DNA of 64,000 nucleotides, taken from the NCBI GenBank assembly GCA_050246475.1, contig JBFWVZ010000001.1, positions 558,001-622,000 on the forward strand. The letters are read 5' to 3'. The translations under genes and the position numbers were made by a program. Position 1 is the first letter of the stretch. Every line of letters begins with the position of its first letter. A model generated the notes under the pieces. That model did no database searches. It worked only from the letters and a program-made list of their open reading frames with translations, and was not told the DNA's origin. Below are positions 35,857-43,902 of the stretch, in pieces. This DNA comes from CADEEL01 sp050246475 (lineage in GTDB: Bacteria; Pseudomonadota; Alphaproteobacteria; Caulobacterales; Aquidulcibacteraceae).

Positions 35857-36720
35857 TTAGGGGGCGGCTGGGGGCTGGGCGCGCTCGCGGCCCTCGGCCT
35901 CGGCGATGGCTTGTTCGGTCGCGGCCAAGGTGGCGTCCACGCAGCAGGCGTTCAAGAAGTGATCGCCGCCTGGGACTGCGATCAGCGTGTGGCCGAATTC
36001 AGCGGCGATGCGGCGATCAGCTTCAATGGGGACGAAGGTGTCGGCGTCGCCGTGGAGGAAGACGATCGGGATGTCCAGGCTGCGAAGGGCATCCCACACG
36101 GGTGGAAGCTGCGGGCCCTGGGCGGCCACCTCGCGAACTGAGTTGCGGAAGTCGCGGGGGAGGATGGGCGCCACGATCCGGCCGACGCCCAAGAGGCGCT
36201 GCGCTGTCGGCCCGCGATCGCCGAAGAAGCCGGAGACGTACACCAAAGCGCGGACGCGATCGGGGCGCTGGGCGGCGAGGAGCGTCGCCACCGGCGCGCC
36301 GAAGCTTTGGCCGAGCAGCACCACGCGCTGGCCCGGCGGGCCGTCGAGCGCGGGGGCAAGGGCGGCGGCCTGAGCGGCGATGTCGCGGACGGCGTCCTGG
36401 GGTTCGCTGTCCTGGAAGCCGGGACGGGTGATGACGATCATTTCGCGCGTATCGGGCGCGCGCGCGATGGTGGGCGCCCAAAACTCCGGCCAAGAGGGCG
36501 TGCCGGTGACGACGACGATGCGCCACGGCGCTTCCGGGCGCGGCGGTGTGCGCAGCGCCGCGAGACGCCAGGGATGTTCGCCGCCGGCGGTGAAGGTGAT
36601 CTCCTCCATGACGCCGGGCGGATAATCCTCCGGCGTCGGGAAGCGTTCGCTGCCTCCCGGTTCCGGGCTGGCGACGCAGCCCATGATGAGGAGAGCGGCG
36701 ATGAACGGGGAGATGCGCAT
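35857..36720 (-). CDS. Alpha/beta hydrolase lipoprotein
   Basis: 287 residues. Lipobox LLIMGC at the end of a short signal, then an alpha/beta hydrolase fold with nucleophile Ser in LLGQSFGAP near residue 138, the acid in LHGDADTFVP near 224 and His in PGGDHFLNAC near 253. It would be tethered to an envelope membrane. The substrate is unknown. It reads away from the copper operon that follows. Confidence 0.92.
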   Translation of the reverse strand: MRISPFIAALLIMGCVASPEPGGSERFPTPEDYPPGVMEEITFTAGGEHPWRLAALRTPPRPEAPWRIVVVTGTPSWPEFWAPTIARAPDTREMIVITRPGFQDSEPQDAVRDIAAQAAALAPALDGPPGQRVVLLGQSFGAPVATLLAAQRPDRVRALVYVSGFFGDRGPTAQRLLGVGRIVAPILPRDFRNSVREVAAQGPQLPPVWDALRSLDIPIVFLHGDADTFVPIEADRRIAAEFGHTLIAVPGGDHFLNACCVDATLAATEQAIAEAEGRERAQPPAAP

Positions 36721-36851
36721 TGAAGCTCCGGTCCGTCTCGTAGGTAGCGATCAAGGCGCGTCAGCGGAAGGCGGCGGAGGCGCGCTTCGTCGCGCGCATG
36801 CGGCGCTTCAACGGCTTCCGCCGGCGGCGCGGTCCGGGTTACGCTTCGGCG

Positions 36852-37256
36852 ATGCAATTCTTCCGCCGCTCCTTGCGCGTTTTCGCGCTGGCGCTTGCGC
36901 TCTTCGCGCTGACGCTCAAGGGCGCCGTTCCGGCGGGGTACATGCTTTCGAACGAGGGCGGGCACAGGATCGCGGTCACGCTGTGCGCGGGCGGCGGCGC
37001 GCCTGTCGCGGGCGTGCTCAATCTGGAGACGGGGCGGTTCTCCACGCAGGAGGAAGCACCGGCTCAGCAACAGACGCACAGCGATGTTTGCGCTTTCGCG
37101 TTCGCCGCCGGCGCGGCGCCGGCTTCGGATTTCCTGTTCGCACCCGCGCCGCTCCGTGCGGCCTATGCGCCGCGGCATTCTCTCCAGGCGTCTCGGCAGA
37201 TCATCGCGCCAACCGGGCCGCCGCTGCCGGCGCGCGGGCCGCCGCAACACGCCTGA
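36852..37256 (+). CDS. DUF2946 family protein
   Basis: 134 residues. A hydrophobic N-terminal segment (RVFALALALFALTLKGAVPAGYML) is followed by a short periplasmic part with a GGHRIAVTLC strand and a C-terminal LPARGPPQ motif characteristic of DUF2946. Members often sit next to copper chaperone and TonB-receptor genes and are thought to act in copper handling, which fits the next three genes. The ATG at 36852 is chosen as it begins just before the hydrophobic segment. Confidence 0.85.
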   Translation: MQFFRRSLRVFALALALFALTLKGAVPAGYMLSNEGGHRIAVTLCAGGGAPVAGVLNLETGRFSTQEEAPAQQQTHSDVCAFAFAAGAAPASDFLFAPAPLRAAYAPRHSLQASRQIIAPTGPPLPARGPPQHA

Positions 37257-37328
37257 AGCAAGTCGCGCGCTCTTCACGAGCGCTGGTTTCGCATGCGGGC
37301 AATGCAGGCCCGCAGCCAGGTGTTTCCT

Positions 37329-37796
37329 ATGTTCCGTTCCATCCTCTTCGCGCTCGCGGGCGCGAGCTTTCTGTTTGCCGCAGGCTGTTCGCCCGCCGCT
37401 CAAACCAGCAACGATCCCATCGCGATCAGCGATGCTTGGGCGCCGGTTCCGCCCAACGGCGCGCCGGTCGCGGCCGGGTATATGACTCTCACCAACTCGA
37501 CCGATGCGCCGCTCGCGCTCACGGGCGTGCAGAGCCCGCGCGCGGGCCGCGTCGAAGTGCACGAAATGACGATGGAGGGCGCGATGATGCACATGCGTGC
37601 GATTCCGTCGCTCACCATTCCCGCGCACGGCAGCGTCTCGCTTTCGCCGGGAGGAACGCACCTCATGTTCCATGACATGCCCACGCCCTTCGCGGCGGGT
37701 GAGGCGATCCCGGTCATGCTCACCTTCGACAACGGCGCGCGCGTTGACGCGCTTTTGCCGGTTCGCGCGCGGGAGGGCGGCCATGCCGGACACTGA
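37329..37796 (+). CDS. Copper chaperone PCu(A)C
   Basis: 155 residues, a lipoprotein (lipobox LFAAGC) with the PCuAC domain. The Cu(I) ligands follow the family pattern of Met and His: VEVHEMTMEGAMMHMRAIP near residues 77-95 and GGTHLMFHDM near 109-118. It delivers copper to cytochrome oxidase in the periplasm. It follows the DUF2946 gene by 72 bases and is followed by an overlapping small gene. Confidence 0.94.
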   Translation: MFRSILFALAGASFLFAAGCSPAAQTSNDPIAISDAWAPVPPNGAPVAAGYMTLTNSTDAPLALTGVQSPRAGRVEVHEMTMEGAMMHMRAIPSLTIPAHGSVSLSPGGTHLMFHDMPTPFAAGEAIPVMLTFDNGARVDALLPVRAREGGHAGH

Positions 37797-37908
37797 GTAT
37801 GCTGTGCGCCGGCTCAAACTCCGGCGGGCGGACTGGTTCGCCGTGTGCGCGGTTGCGCTCATCGCCGCTTTAGCTCTCGGCTTCTTTGCGGCGGGGGGCG
37901 CGTCATGA
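37783..37908 (+). CDS. Small membrane protein (41 residues)
   Basis: A 41-residue frame, MPDTEYAVRRLKLRRADW followed by one membrane helix (FAVCAVALIAALALGFFAA). The ATG at 37783 lies inside the end of the PCuAC gene behind GGGAGGGCGG, and its TGA overlaps the ATG of the PepSY gene by four bases. The tight coupling on both sides and the sensible topology (basic side inside) argue that it is made. No family recognised; perhaps a partner of the PepSY protein. Confidence 0.7.
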   Translation: MPDTEYAVRRLKLRRADWFAVCAVALIAALALGFFAAGGAS

Positions 37909-38603
37909 AGCTCGCACGCATCGCGTCGTGGACGCACAAATGGCTGGCGCTTATCGTCGGAGTGCAAGTCCTCTTCTGGTTCGCGAGCGGGCTCTTCTTC
38001 GCACTCTCGCCGATCGAACGCGTGCGCAGCGAGCACCGCATCCGCGAGACGCACGCGGCGCTGAGCGCCGCGGACATCGCGGCGACGGCGCGGATCGCGA
38101 CCCCGCCCGGCGCGGCGAAGCTCACGCTCGAAGCACGGGAGAGTGGGCCGGTTCTCATCGCTGAATATCATGAGGGGCGCGGGGCGTTCTTCGATGTGCG
38201 AAGCGGCGCGCGGCTTTCGCCGCTCGATCGCGCGGGGGCGGAAGCAATCGCGCGTGCGCATGTGATCGATCCCGGGTCCGTGCGGGAAGCGCGGCTCGTG
38301 ACGGAAGGCAACGCGGAATATCGCGGCGCACTGCCCGCGTGGCGTGTGCAGTTCGGAGACTCCGAGGGCCTCGCGATCTATGTCGCGGCCGACACCGGGC
38401 GCGTGACGGCGCGGCGCTCCGATCTCTGGCGCGTCTATGACGCGCTCTGGGCGCTGCACATCATGGATTGGCGCGACCACGAGAATTTCAACACGGGCCT
38501 GCTCATCGTCACGACCGCGCTGGCGCTTCTCATGGCGCTGTGGGGCGTCGTGCTCTTGCCTTACCGGCTGCTCTCCCGGCGCGCGCAAGGCGCGTCCGAA
38601 TAA
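37905..38603 (+). CDS. PepSY domain membrane protein
   Basis: 232 residues. An N-terminal helix WTHKWLALIVGVQVLFWFASGLFFAL, a periplasmic part with two PepSY-like strand sets (VLIAEYHEGRGAFFDV and YRGALPAWRVQFGDSEGLAIYVAADTGRVTARRSDLWRVYDAL near 145-185), and a C-terminal helix LLIVTTALALLMALWGVVLL. Such proteins often accompany iron or copper uptake genes and may reduce metal. ATGA overlap with the small upstream gene. Last of the copper-linked operon. Confidence 0.92.
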   Translation: MKLARIASWTHKWLALIVGVQVLFWFASGLFFALSPIERVRSEHRIRETHAALSAADIAATARIATPPGAAKLTLEARESGPVLIAEYHEGRGAFFDVRSGARLSPLDRAGAEAIARAHVIDPGSVREARLVTEGNAEYRGALPAWRVQFGDSEGLAIYVAADTGRVTARRSDLWRVYDALWALHIMDWRDHENFNTGLLIVTTALALLMALWGVVLLPYRLLSRRAQGASE

Positions 38604-38675
38604 GCGCGGAAGCGGTGGCGCCAGCGCGGCGTTGCCGCTATCCACGCTCGCGAGACCCAAGCGGGCGGAGGAAAC

Positions 38676-39992
38676 ATGGACGCGGCGAAGAAGGGCGGCA
38701 TTGCGCTCCACTGGCTCATGCTCATGGGCTTCGCAATCGGCTTGGGGGCGGGGCTCTGGGTCAATCAGATGGTCGGCGCCGACGCGGGTTGGGTCGAGTG
38801 GGTGACATCGAATGTCACCGGGCCGATCGGGCAGATCTTCCTGCGGCTTCTCTTCATGCTGGTGTTGCCGCTTCTGTTCTCCGCGCTCGTGATCGGCGTG
38901 GCGGAGATGGGCGATCTCGGCGCGCTCGGCCGTGTAGGATGGAAGACGCTGCTGCTGACGATCGTCATTTCGGCGATCGCGGTGCTCATCGGCCTCGTGC
39001 TCGTCAACGTTTTCCGGCCCGGCGACGGGGTCGACCCCGCTCTCGCGCAACGTCTGCTCGCGGAAGGCGCGGAGGGCGCTCAGGGCATTGTCAGGAACGC
39101 GCCCGAAGGCGTGCAGGCGGGCCAATTCTTCCTCGACCTCATTCCGCAGAACGCGATCGCGGCGGCGGCGGACAATCAAATTTTGCCAGTCATGGTGTTC
39201 GCGCTTCTGTTCGGCATCGGCCTGGTGATGGTGAAAAGCCCAGCCACGGATCATTTGCAGACAACGATCGCTGGTCTCTTCGAAGTGATGATGAAGCTCA
39301 TCAATCTGGTCATCCGCGTGGCGCCGATCGCCATTGCGTGCCTCATGTTCAATCTGGCGGCGCTCTTCGGATGGGATTTGCTGGTGCGTCTTGCCGCGTA
39401 TGTGGGCGTGGCGGTCGGCGCCATGGCGATCCACATGTTCGTCATCTATCCGGTCTGCGTGGCGATCCTGGCGGGGCGCAATCCGTTCACATTCTTCGCG
39501 AACGTGCGCGAGCCGATGGTCGTGGCGTTCTCGACTGCGTCGTCGAACGCGACGCTGCCCGTCTCGCTGCGCGCGGCGGAGACTGAACTGAAGCTGCCGC
39601 GCAAGATCGCGCGTTTCGTGCTGACGGTGGGGGCGACGGCGAACCAGAACGGCACGGCGCTCTTCGAGGGCGTGACCGTGCTCTTCCTCGCGCAATTTTT
39701 CGGCATCGAACTCTCGATCACGCAGCAAGTGGTGGTGATGCTGGTTTGCATCCTCGGCGGCATCGGCACTGCGGGGGTGCCAGCTGGGTCATTGCCGGTC
39801 GTGGCGATGATCCTGGCGATGGTGGGCGTGCCGGTGGAAGGCATTGGGCTCATCCTCGGAGTCGATCGCTTCCTCGATATGTGCCGCACGACGCTCAACG
39901 TGACGGGCGACCTGGTGATCGCGAGCGTCGTTTCGCGCGGGGAGAAGGATCCGGTGACGCAGGCCGAGCCGCCGCCGGCCTTGGCGACCTGA
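38676..39992 (+). CDS. Dicarboxylate/amino acid:cation symporter (DAACS)
   Basis: 438 residues, about eight helices and two re-entrant hairpins. Hallmarks of the GltP/DctA family are FSTASSNATLPVSLRAAE near residue 285, TANQNGTALFEGVT near 322 and AGVPAGSLPVVAMIL near 365 with DRFLDMCRTTLNVTGD near 400. It takes up a C4-dicarboxylate or acidic/neutral amino acid with Na+ or H+. The preceding PepSY gene ends 72 bases earlier; co-transcription is possible but not functionally required. Confidence 0.95.
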   Translation: MDAAKKGGIALHWLMLMGFAIGLGAGLWVNQMVGADAGWVEWVTSNVTGPIGQIFLRLLFMLVLPLLFSALVIGVAEMGDLGALGRVGWKTLLLTIVISAIAVLIGLVLVNVFRPGDGVDPALAQRLLAEGAEGAQGIVRNAPEGVQAGQFFLDLIPQNAIAAAADNQILPVMVFALLFGIGLVMVKSPATDHLQTTIAGLFEVMMKLINLVIRVAPIAIACLMFNLAALFGWDLLVRLAAYVGVAVGAMAIHMFVIYPVCVAILAGRNPFTFFANVREPMVVAFSTASSNATLPVSLRAAETELKLPRKIARFVLTVGATANQNGTALFEGVTVLFLAQFFGIELSITQQVVVMLVCILGGIGTAGVPAGSLPVVAMILAMVGVPVEGIGLILGVDRFLDMCRTTLNVTGDLVIASVVSRGEKDPVTQAEPPPALAT

Positions 39993-40136
39993 CGCATTCG
40001 CCGCGCGCGATCTCGCGCCGGACGTTCGCTTTACTTCGCCTCCGCGAGGGGAGGAACGGGGCGCGTCCTTCGCGCCGATCCGCCTTTTGGGCGGCAGTTG
40101 GTTATTGGAACGCCAAGCGCGCGCCCCGTCCGATGC

Positions 40137-40245
40137 GTTGTTCGCCAGCGCGGCGCACAAGACGGAGGTTATAACTCCAGCGCCGTAGGCCAGCCGCGTG
40201 CGGAGAGCGCTCGCATCGCTCAACGGAGAGCCGGTTTTGACCCCG
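40137..40245 (-). repeat. Dispersed repeat, copy B (inverted relative to copy A)
   Basis: The reverse complement of 40137-40203 matches 25067-25133 at 63 of 67 bases, and 40232-40245 matches 25023-25036 exactly in inverted orientation. The near-palindromic core here is GGAGTTATAACCTCC. The substitutions would change the amino acids of any encoded peptide, so conservation is at DNA or RNA level. Confidence 0.85.
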
Positions 40246-40463
40246 GTTCACATTCACGCTCGCATCGATCGCCGCGCTTGCTTGGTTACGGATCCAGCAA
40301 CCTCCCGTGCGCAGGACGAAGCGATCATAAGGGCGCGCGAAACAGGTCGGATAGATTCGCTGCGGATTTCGTCTTTGTGCTGAGGAATCAAGGCGCGCCG
40401 CGCATGGATTGCGGGGATAACGATGTGCGTATCCTCACAAAGTCATCGCGACGGATGGATGGG

Positions 40464-40495
40464 CCCCGGACTGATCGCTGCGCGATCATCCGGGG
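40464..40495 (-). terminator. Candidate hairpin terminator of prs
   Basis: CCCCGGA-(C)-TGATCG pairs with CGATCA-TCCGGGG around a five-base loop: thirteen base pairs with one bulge, 10 bases past the prs stop. There is no U-run on the prs side, so it may work with Rho or only protect the 3' end. Confidence 0.45.
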
Positions 40496-40505
40496 ATCGG
40501 TGGGC

Positions 40506-41468
40506 TCAATCGCCGAACAACACGGAGATCGATTGTTCCTTGGCGATGCGGTCCACGGCTTGGGCCATGAGTTCGGCGACGGAGACGACACGGACTTTCT
40601 TCGATTTGCCGCCCTTGCGGGTTTCGGGATCGATGGTGTCGGTGACGACCAATTCCTTGAGCGCGGATTTCTCGACGCGATCGACGGCGCCGTTCGAGAG
40701 CACGCCGTGGGTCACGTAGGCGGCGACGGATTTGGCGCCTTCCTTCATCAACGCCTCGGCGGCGTTGCAGAGAGTGCCCGCGCTATCGACGATATCATCC
40801 ACCAGGATGCAGCGGCGATCCTTCACGTCGCCGATGATGTTCATCACCTCTGAGACGCCCGCTTCGGGGCGGCGCTTATCGACGATGGCGAGATCGGCGC
40901 CGAAGCGGTTCGCCAAGGCGCGCGCGCGGATGACGCCGCCGACATCGGGCGAGATGATCATGAGATCGGAGAGATCGCCGTAGGTCTTGCGGATGTCGTC
41001 TTCGAGGATGGGCGTGGAGAAGAGGTTGTCCACGGGGATATCGAAGAAGCCTTGGATTTGGCCGGCGTGCAGCTCGACCGTGAGAACGCGGTGGGCGCCC
41101 GCGGCGACGATCAGATTCGCGACGAGCTTAGCGGAGATGGGCGTGCGGCCGCCGACTTTGCGATCTTGGCGCGCGTAGCCGTAATAGGGGATGACCGCCG
41201 TGATGCGCCGAGCCGAGGCGCGGCGCGCCGCATCGATTCCGATGAGCAATTCCATCAGATGGTCGTTGGCGGGATAGCTCGTCGATTGCAGGATGAAGAC
41301 ATCCTCGCCGCGCACATTCTCATCGATGCGGACGAAGATTTCATTGTCCTTGAAGCGTTTGAATTCGGCCTTGGCGAGCTTGAAGCCTTCGTGGCCGTCG
41401 ATCTCGGCCAGATTGTCGGCGATGGCTTGCGCCAAGGTGGGGTTGGCGTTGCCGCTGACCAGCTTCAT
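40506..41468 (-). CDS. prs: Ribose-phosphate pyrophosphokinase
   Basis: 320 residues. It makes PRPP from ribose-5-phosphate and ATP. Conserved pieces are KLVSGNANPTLA at the N-terminus, DENVRGEDVFILQST near residue 40, IPYYGYARQDRK near 95, the PRPP loop RRCILVDDIVDSAGTLCNAAEAL near 218-240 and KSALKELVVTDTI. Normal length. The ATG at 41468 has GAGG eight bases up; the long upstream extension is a shadow. Confidence 0.97.
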   Translation of the reverse strand: MKLVSGNANPTLAQAIADNLAEIDGHEGFKLAKAEFKRFKDNEIFVRIDENVRGEDVFILQSTSYPANDHLMELLIGIDAARRASARRITAVIPYYGYARQDRKVGGRTPISAKLVANLIVAAGAHRVLTVELHAGQIQGFFDIPVDNLFSTPILEDDIRKTYGDLSDLMIISPDVGGVIRARALANRFGADLAIVDKRRPEAGVSEVMNIIGDVKDRRCILVDDIVDSAGTLCNAAEALMKEGAKSVAAYVTHGVLSNGAVDRVEKSALKELVVTDTIDPETRKGGKSKKVRVVSVAELMAQAVDRIAKEQSISVLFGD

Positions 41469-41587
41469 GAACGACGCCTCACCCCTCGCGTTTGGCCGGG
41501 TGCTTAGCGAAACGAGAGAGTCGTGCAACAGAGATGTGACAGCGGCGCGCGCGTTTGGCCGCCTGTGATGCAAATTGGCCCCGCGCT

Positions 41588-42412
41588 CTACGCGGCGAGG
41601 CAAATGGCCGCGCAATTGCGGCCGTAATCGCCCTCGTTTTGATGAACGGAGCGGCGGTGCGAGAAGAAGGCGGTCTCGTCGGAATAGGTGTCGAGCGCCA
41701 GGACGTCGATTCGGTCGAGCTCCAGCCAGGTGAGGCGGCGTGCGCAATAGCCGGGCAGATCGAACTGGCTTTTGCCCTCGCGGCCCGCGCGGAAGAAAGC
41801 GGCGTTGGCGGAATCGGCGGCAAGGAATCGCTCGACGAATTCGGGCCCGACTTCGTAGCTTGCCTGGCTGATCGCGGGACCGATCGCGCAGGCGATGCGC
41901 GCCTTGACGGCGCCGGCTTCGAGCATCGCGTCGATCGTGGCTTCAAGCACGCCGGCAAGCGCGCCCTTCCAGCCGGCGTGCGCGGCGGCGATGACGCCCG
42001 CGGTTGCGTCGGCAAACAGAACGGTCGCGCAATCGGCGGAAAGCGCGGTGAGCGCTAGGCCGCGCTCCGTCGTGACGAGCGCATCGGCTTCGGGGCGTTC
42101 GCCAGCCCATGGGCCCGCAATGCGCACAGCGCGCGCGGAATGAACTTGATGCAGAGAGAGCAGACGATCGGGCGCAACGTGCATGGCGTGGGCGATGCGC
42201 GCGCGGTTTTCGGCGACGTCGTTTGCATCGTCGCGCGAGCCTGGGCCAGCGTTCAAGCTTGCATAGATGCCTTTGGAGACGCCGCCTTCGCGGCCGAAGA
42301 AGCCATGGCGCACATTCGGCAAACGCGCGAGCGCGGCGGACTGAAATCGCGGCGGGCCTTCCGCGTCGTCTAAAATCCGGCCGGGGCCGGAAGAGCGGGG
42401 TGGGAGAGACAT
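41588..42412 (-). CDS. pgeF: Peptidoglycan editing factor PgeF
   Basis: 274 residues, YfiH/DUF152 family multicopper-oxidase-like. VRHGFFGREGGVSKGIYASLNAG near residue 34, the metal-site LHQVHSARAV near 86, LTALSADCATVLFADATAGVIAAAHAGWKGAL near 120-150 and a C-terminal SHRRSVHQNEGDYGRN are all present. It removes wrongly placed residues from muropeptide precursors (an L-Ser/L-Ala swap in E. coli). Its first 43 bases overlap the end of the MidA gene in another frame, so it follows in the same transcript. Confidence 0.94.
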   Translation of the reverse strand: MSLPPRSSGPGRILDDAEGPPRFQSAALARLPNVRHGFFGREGGVSKGIYASLNAGPGSRDDANDVAENRARIAHAMHVAPDRLLSLHQVHSARAVRIAGPWAGERPEADALVTTERGLALTALSADCATVLFADATAGVIAAAHAGWKGALAGVLEATIDAMLEAGAVKARIACAIGPAISQASYEVGPEFVERFLAADSANAAFFRAGREGKSQFDLPGYCARRLTWLELDRIDVLALDTYSDETAFFSHRRSVHQNEGDYGRNCAAICLAA

Positions 42413-43902
42413 AGGACCTGAAAGAGAACGCCCATCTCAGCTTCGTCCGTCAAGCGATGGAGATCACGAGCGATGTTTTCAGCTTGATCCGGATTGTCGC
42501 GCACCAGGCGCGCGGCGCGCGCTTCGACGCCGAGCGCCTTGAGCCAGGCGCCCTGCGCGACGGGGCCATGCACTGCAAGGCCCGCGGCTTCAGCGAGGCG
42601 CGCCATGGCGGCGAAATCGACGTGCGCGGTGAGATCGGATTCGCCGGGCGCCTCGAGCGGGGAGATGCGTTTGTGCGCGCGCATGGATTGGAGCGTGTCG
42701 CCCCAGCCGTCTCCAGCATAGTCGATAATGAGCGCGCGTCCTTTGTGCTGTGTTATGCGCGCCGCGATCTGCTCGACCCACGTTTGAAGTGCGGGGGCGA
42801 GTTCATAGATCGCGCCTTCCTCCACGTCGCGTGGCAACGACGCGAGCGCGACCGCTTCGCGCGCAAGGCCGAATGCGAGGCCGCTTTCGCCGGCGCCGAT
42901 CAAGCGCTCACGCCAGGCGCCGCCCTTGCGGATGAATTGGCGGATGGGCAGGCAATCGAAGAATTCGTTGGCGACGATGAGCGAGGGGCCTTCGGGGATT
43001 TCGTTCAGCGCGACGTGCCAGACGCCGTCGGGCGCCATGGCGTCGCGCTGCATTTTCTGGAACGCCGCATTGGATTCGATGAAAGCATAGCGCGCCGCGG
43101 CGTTGAAATCGGGGGCGATGCGCGCAGCGCGGCGTGCGTCGGCTGCAAGTGTGCCGCGGCCGGGGCCGAGCTCGATGAGCTGAATGGGATCGGGTTTGCC
43201 GATCGTCTCCCATTCGTGCGCGCGCCAGAGCCCGATCAATTCGCCGAACATTTGCGAGACTTCGGGTGCAGTGATGAAATCGCCCGCTTCGCCAATGTTG
43301 GGTTCGTTTACGTAATAACCGTGCTCGGGATCGTAGAGGGCCGCGGCCATGAATTGCGCGACGGTCAACGGGCCTGTGTGCTCGATCTGGCGGATGAGCT
43401 TCTCTCTCAACCCCCTCCCCGGGAGGGGAGGGGGAAGGGGGTGGGGAGATGTATCATCCGTGGACGGATTATCTCGCTGGCGAGAGGGGAGGATTCTGTT
43501 GGCTCGCGTACGGCGGCGAAGATGCGTGGGGATGGGGTTGTCTGACTCTGAAGCGTTGGGATTCACCCCACCCCCTGCCCCCTCCCCTCGCGGGGAGGGG
43601 GAGATGGATGCGCGCACGGCGTCGAGAATGTGTTCGGGCGGTTCGCGGTCGGTGAAGCGCAAGACACGCCAGCCCATGTTCTCGATGTAAGTTTGGCGTT
43701 CGGCGTCTCGCTCCGCGCGGCCAGGCAGTTCATGCACGCCGCCGTCAATTTCGATGGCTAGGCGTTCGCGCGCTACGGCGAAATCGACTTTGTAGCGGCC
43801 AATGGGATGCTGACGGCGAATGTGCACGCCGCTTTCGCGCAGCGTACGCAGAACTTTCCAGACTCTCGCTTCGGCGTGCGACTGAAGACGCTCTTTGCTC
43901 AC
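42370..43902 (-). CDS. DUF559 domain-MidA methyltransferase fusion
   Basis: One open frame of 510 codons with two unrelated parts. Residues 3-100 form a DUF559 domain (Vsr/restriction-endonuclease-like fold) with IRRQHPIGRYKVDFA and LAIEIDGGVHE. Residues 165-510 are a class-I SAM methyltransferase of the MidA/NDUFAF7 family (ALYDPEHGYY, IELGPGRGTLAAD near 218, LIVANEFFDCLPIRQF), the enzyme that methylates a complex-I subunit Arg in mitochondria. The linker (about 101-164) is read from two inverted 36-bp G/C-rich repeats and their spacer. The start is GTG at 43902, overlapping the lgt stop (GTGA). A TTG at 43410 beside a GGAGG-like repeat edge could start a separate 346-residue MidA, so two products are possible. 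Confidence 0.7.
   Translation of the reverse strand: MSKERLQSHAEARVWKVLRTLRESGVHIRRQHPIGRYKVDFAVARERLAIEIDGGVHELPGRAERDAERQTYIENMGWRVLRFTDREPPEHILDAVRASISPSPRGEGAGGGVNPNASESDNPIPTHLRRRTRANRILPSRQRDNPSTDDTSPHPLPPPLPGRGLREKLIRQIEHTGPLTVAQFMAAALYDPEHGYYVNEPNIGEAGDFITAPEVSQMFGELIGLWRAHEWETIGKPDPIQLIELGPGRGTLAADARRAARIAPDFNAAARYAFIESNAAFQKMQRDAMAPDGVWHVALNEIPEGPSLIVANEFFDCLPIRQFIRKGGAWRERLIGAGESGLAFGLAREAVALASLPRDVEEGAIYELAPALQTWVEQIAARITQHKGRALIIDYAGDGWGDTLQSMRAHKRISPLEAPGESDLTAHVDFAAMARLAEAAGLAVHGPVAQGAWLKALGVEARAARLVRDNPDQAENIARDLHRLTDEAEMGVLFQVLCLSHPALPAPAGF
43411..43446 (+). repeat. REP-like palindromic repeat, arm 1
   Basis: 36 bases of C-tracts and G-tracts around a CCCTCCCCGGGAGGGG palindrome. 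Its reverse complement occurs at 43566-43601 with 34 of 36 bases identical. Together the two make an inverted doublet with a 119-base spacer, all inside an open reading frame. Confidence 0.85.
43566..43601 (-). repeat. REP-like palindromic repeat, arm 2
   Basis: Inverted partner of 43411-43446, differing at two positions; core CCCTCCCCGCGAGGGG (minus strand). Codes for the SPSPRGEGAGGG peptide at the end of the DUF559 part, a peptide often seen where this sort of repeat has run into reading frames. Confidence 0.85.

Larger units (their letters stand above)
39993..40505. other. Intergenic stretch with repeat copies and a hairpin
   Basis: The gap lies between the convergent symporter and prs genes. 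It holds a possible degenerate REP-like piece (40039-40063), copy B of the dispersed repeat (40137-40245) and a strong hairpin (40464-40495). No gene is supported. Confidence 0.6.

Noticed and set aside
36438..39728. A 1096-codon open frame on the minus strand across the copper operon and symporter
   Set aside because: It is antisense to several clear genes, is arginine/histidine-rich, and has no domain. High GC leaves antisense frames open.
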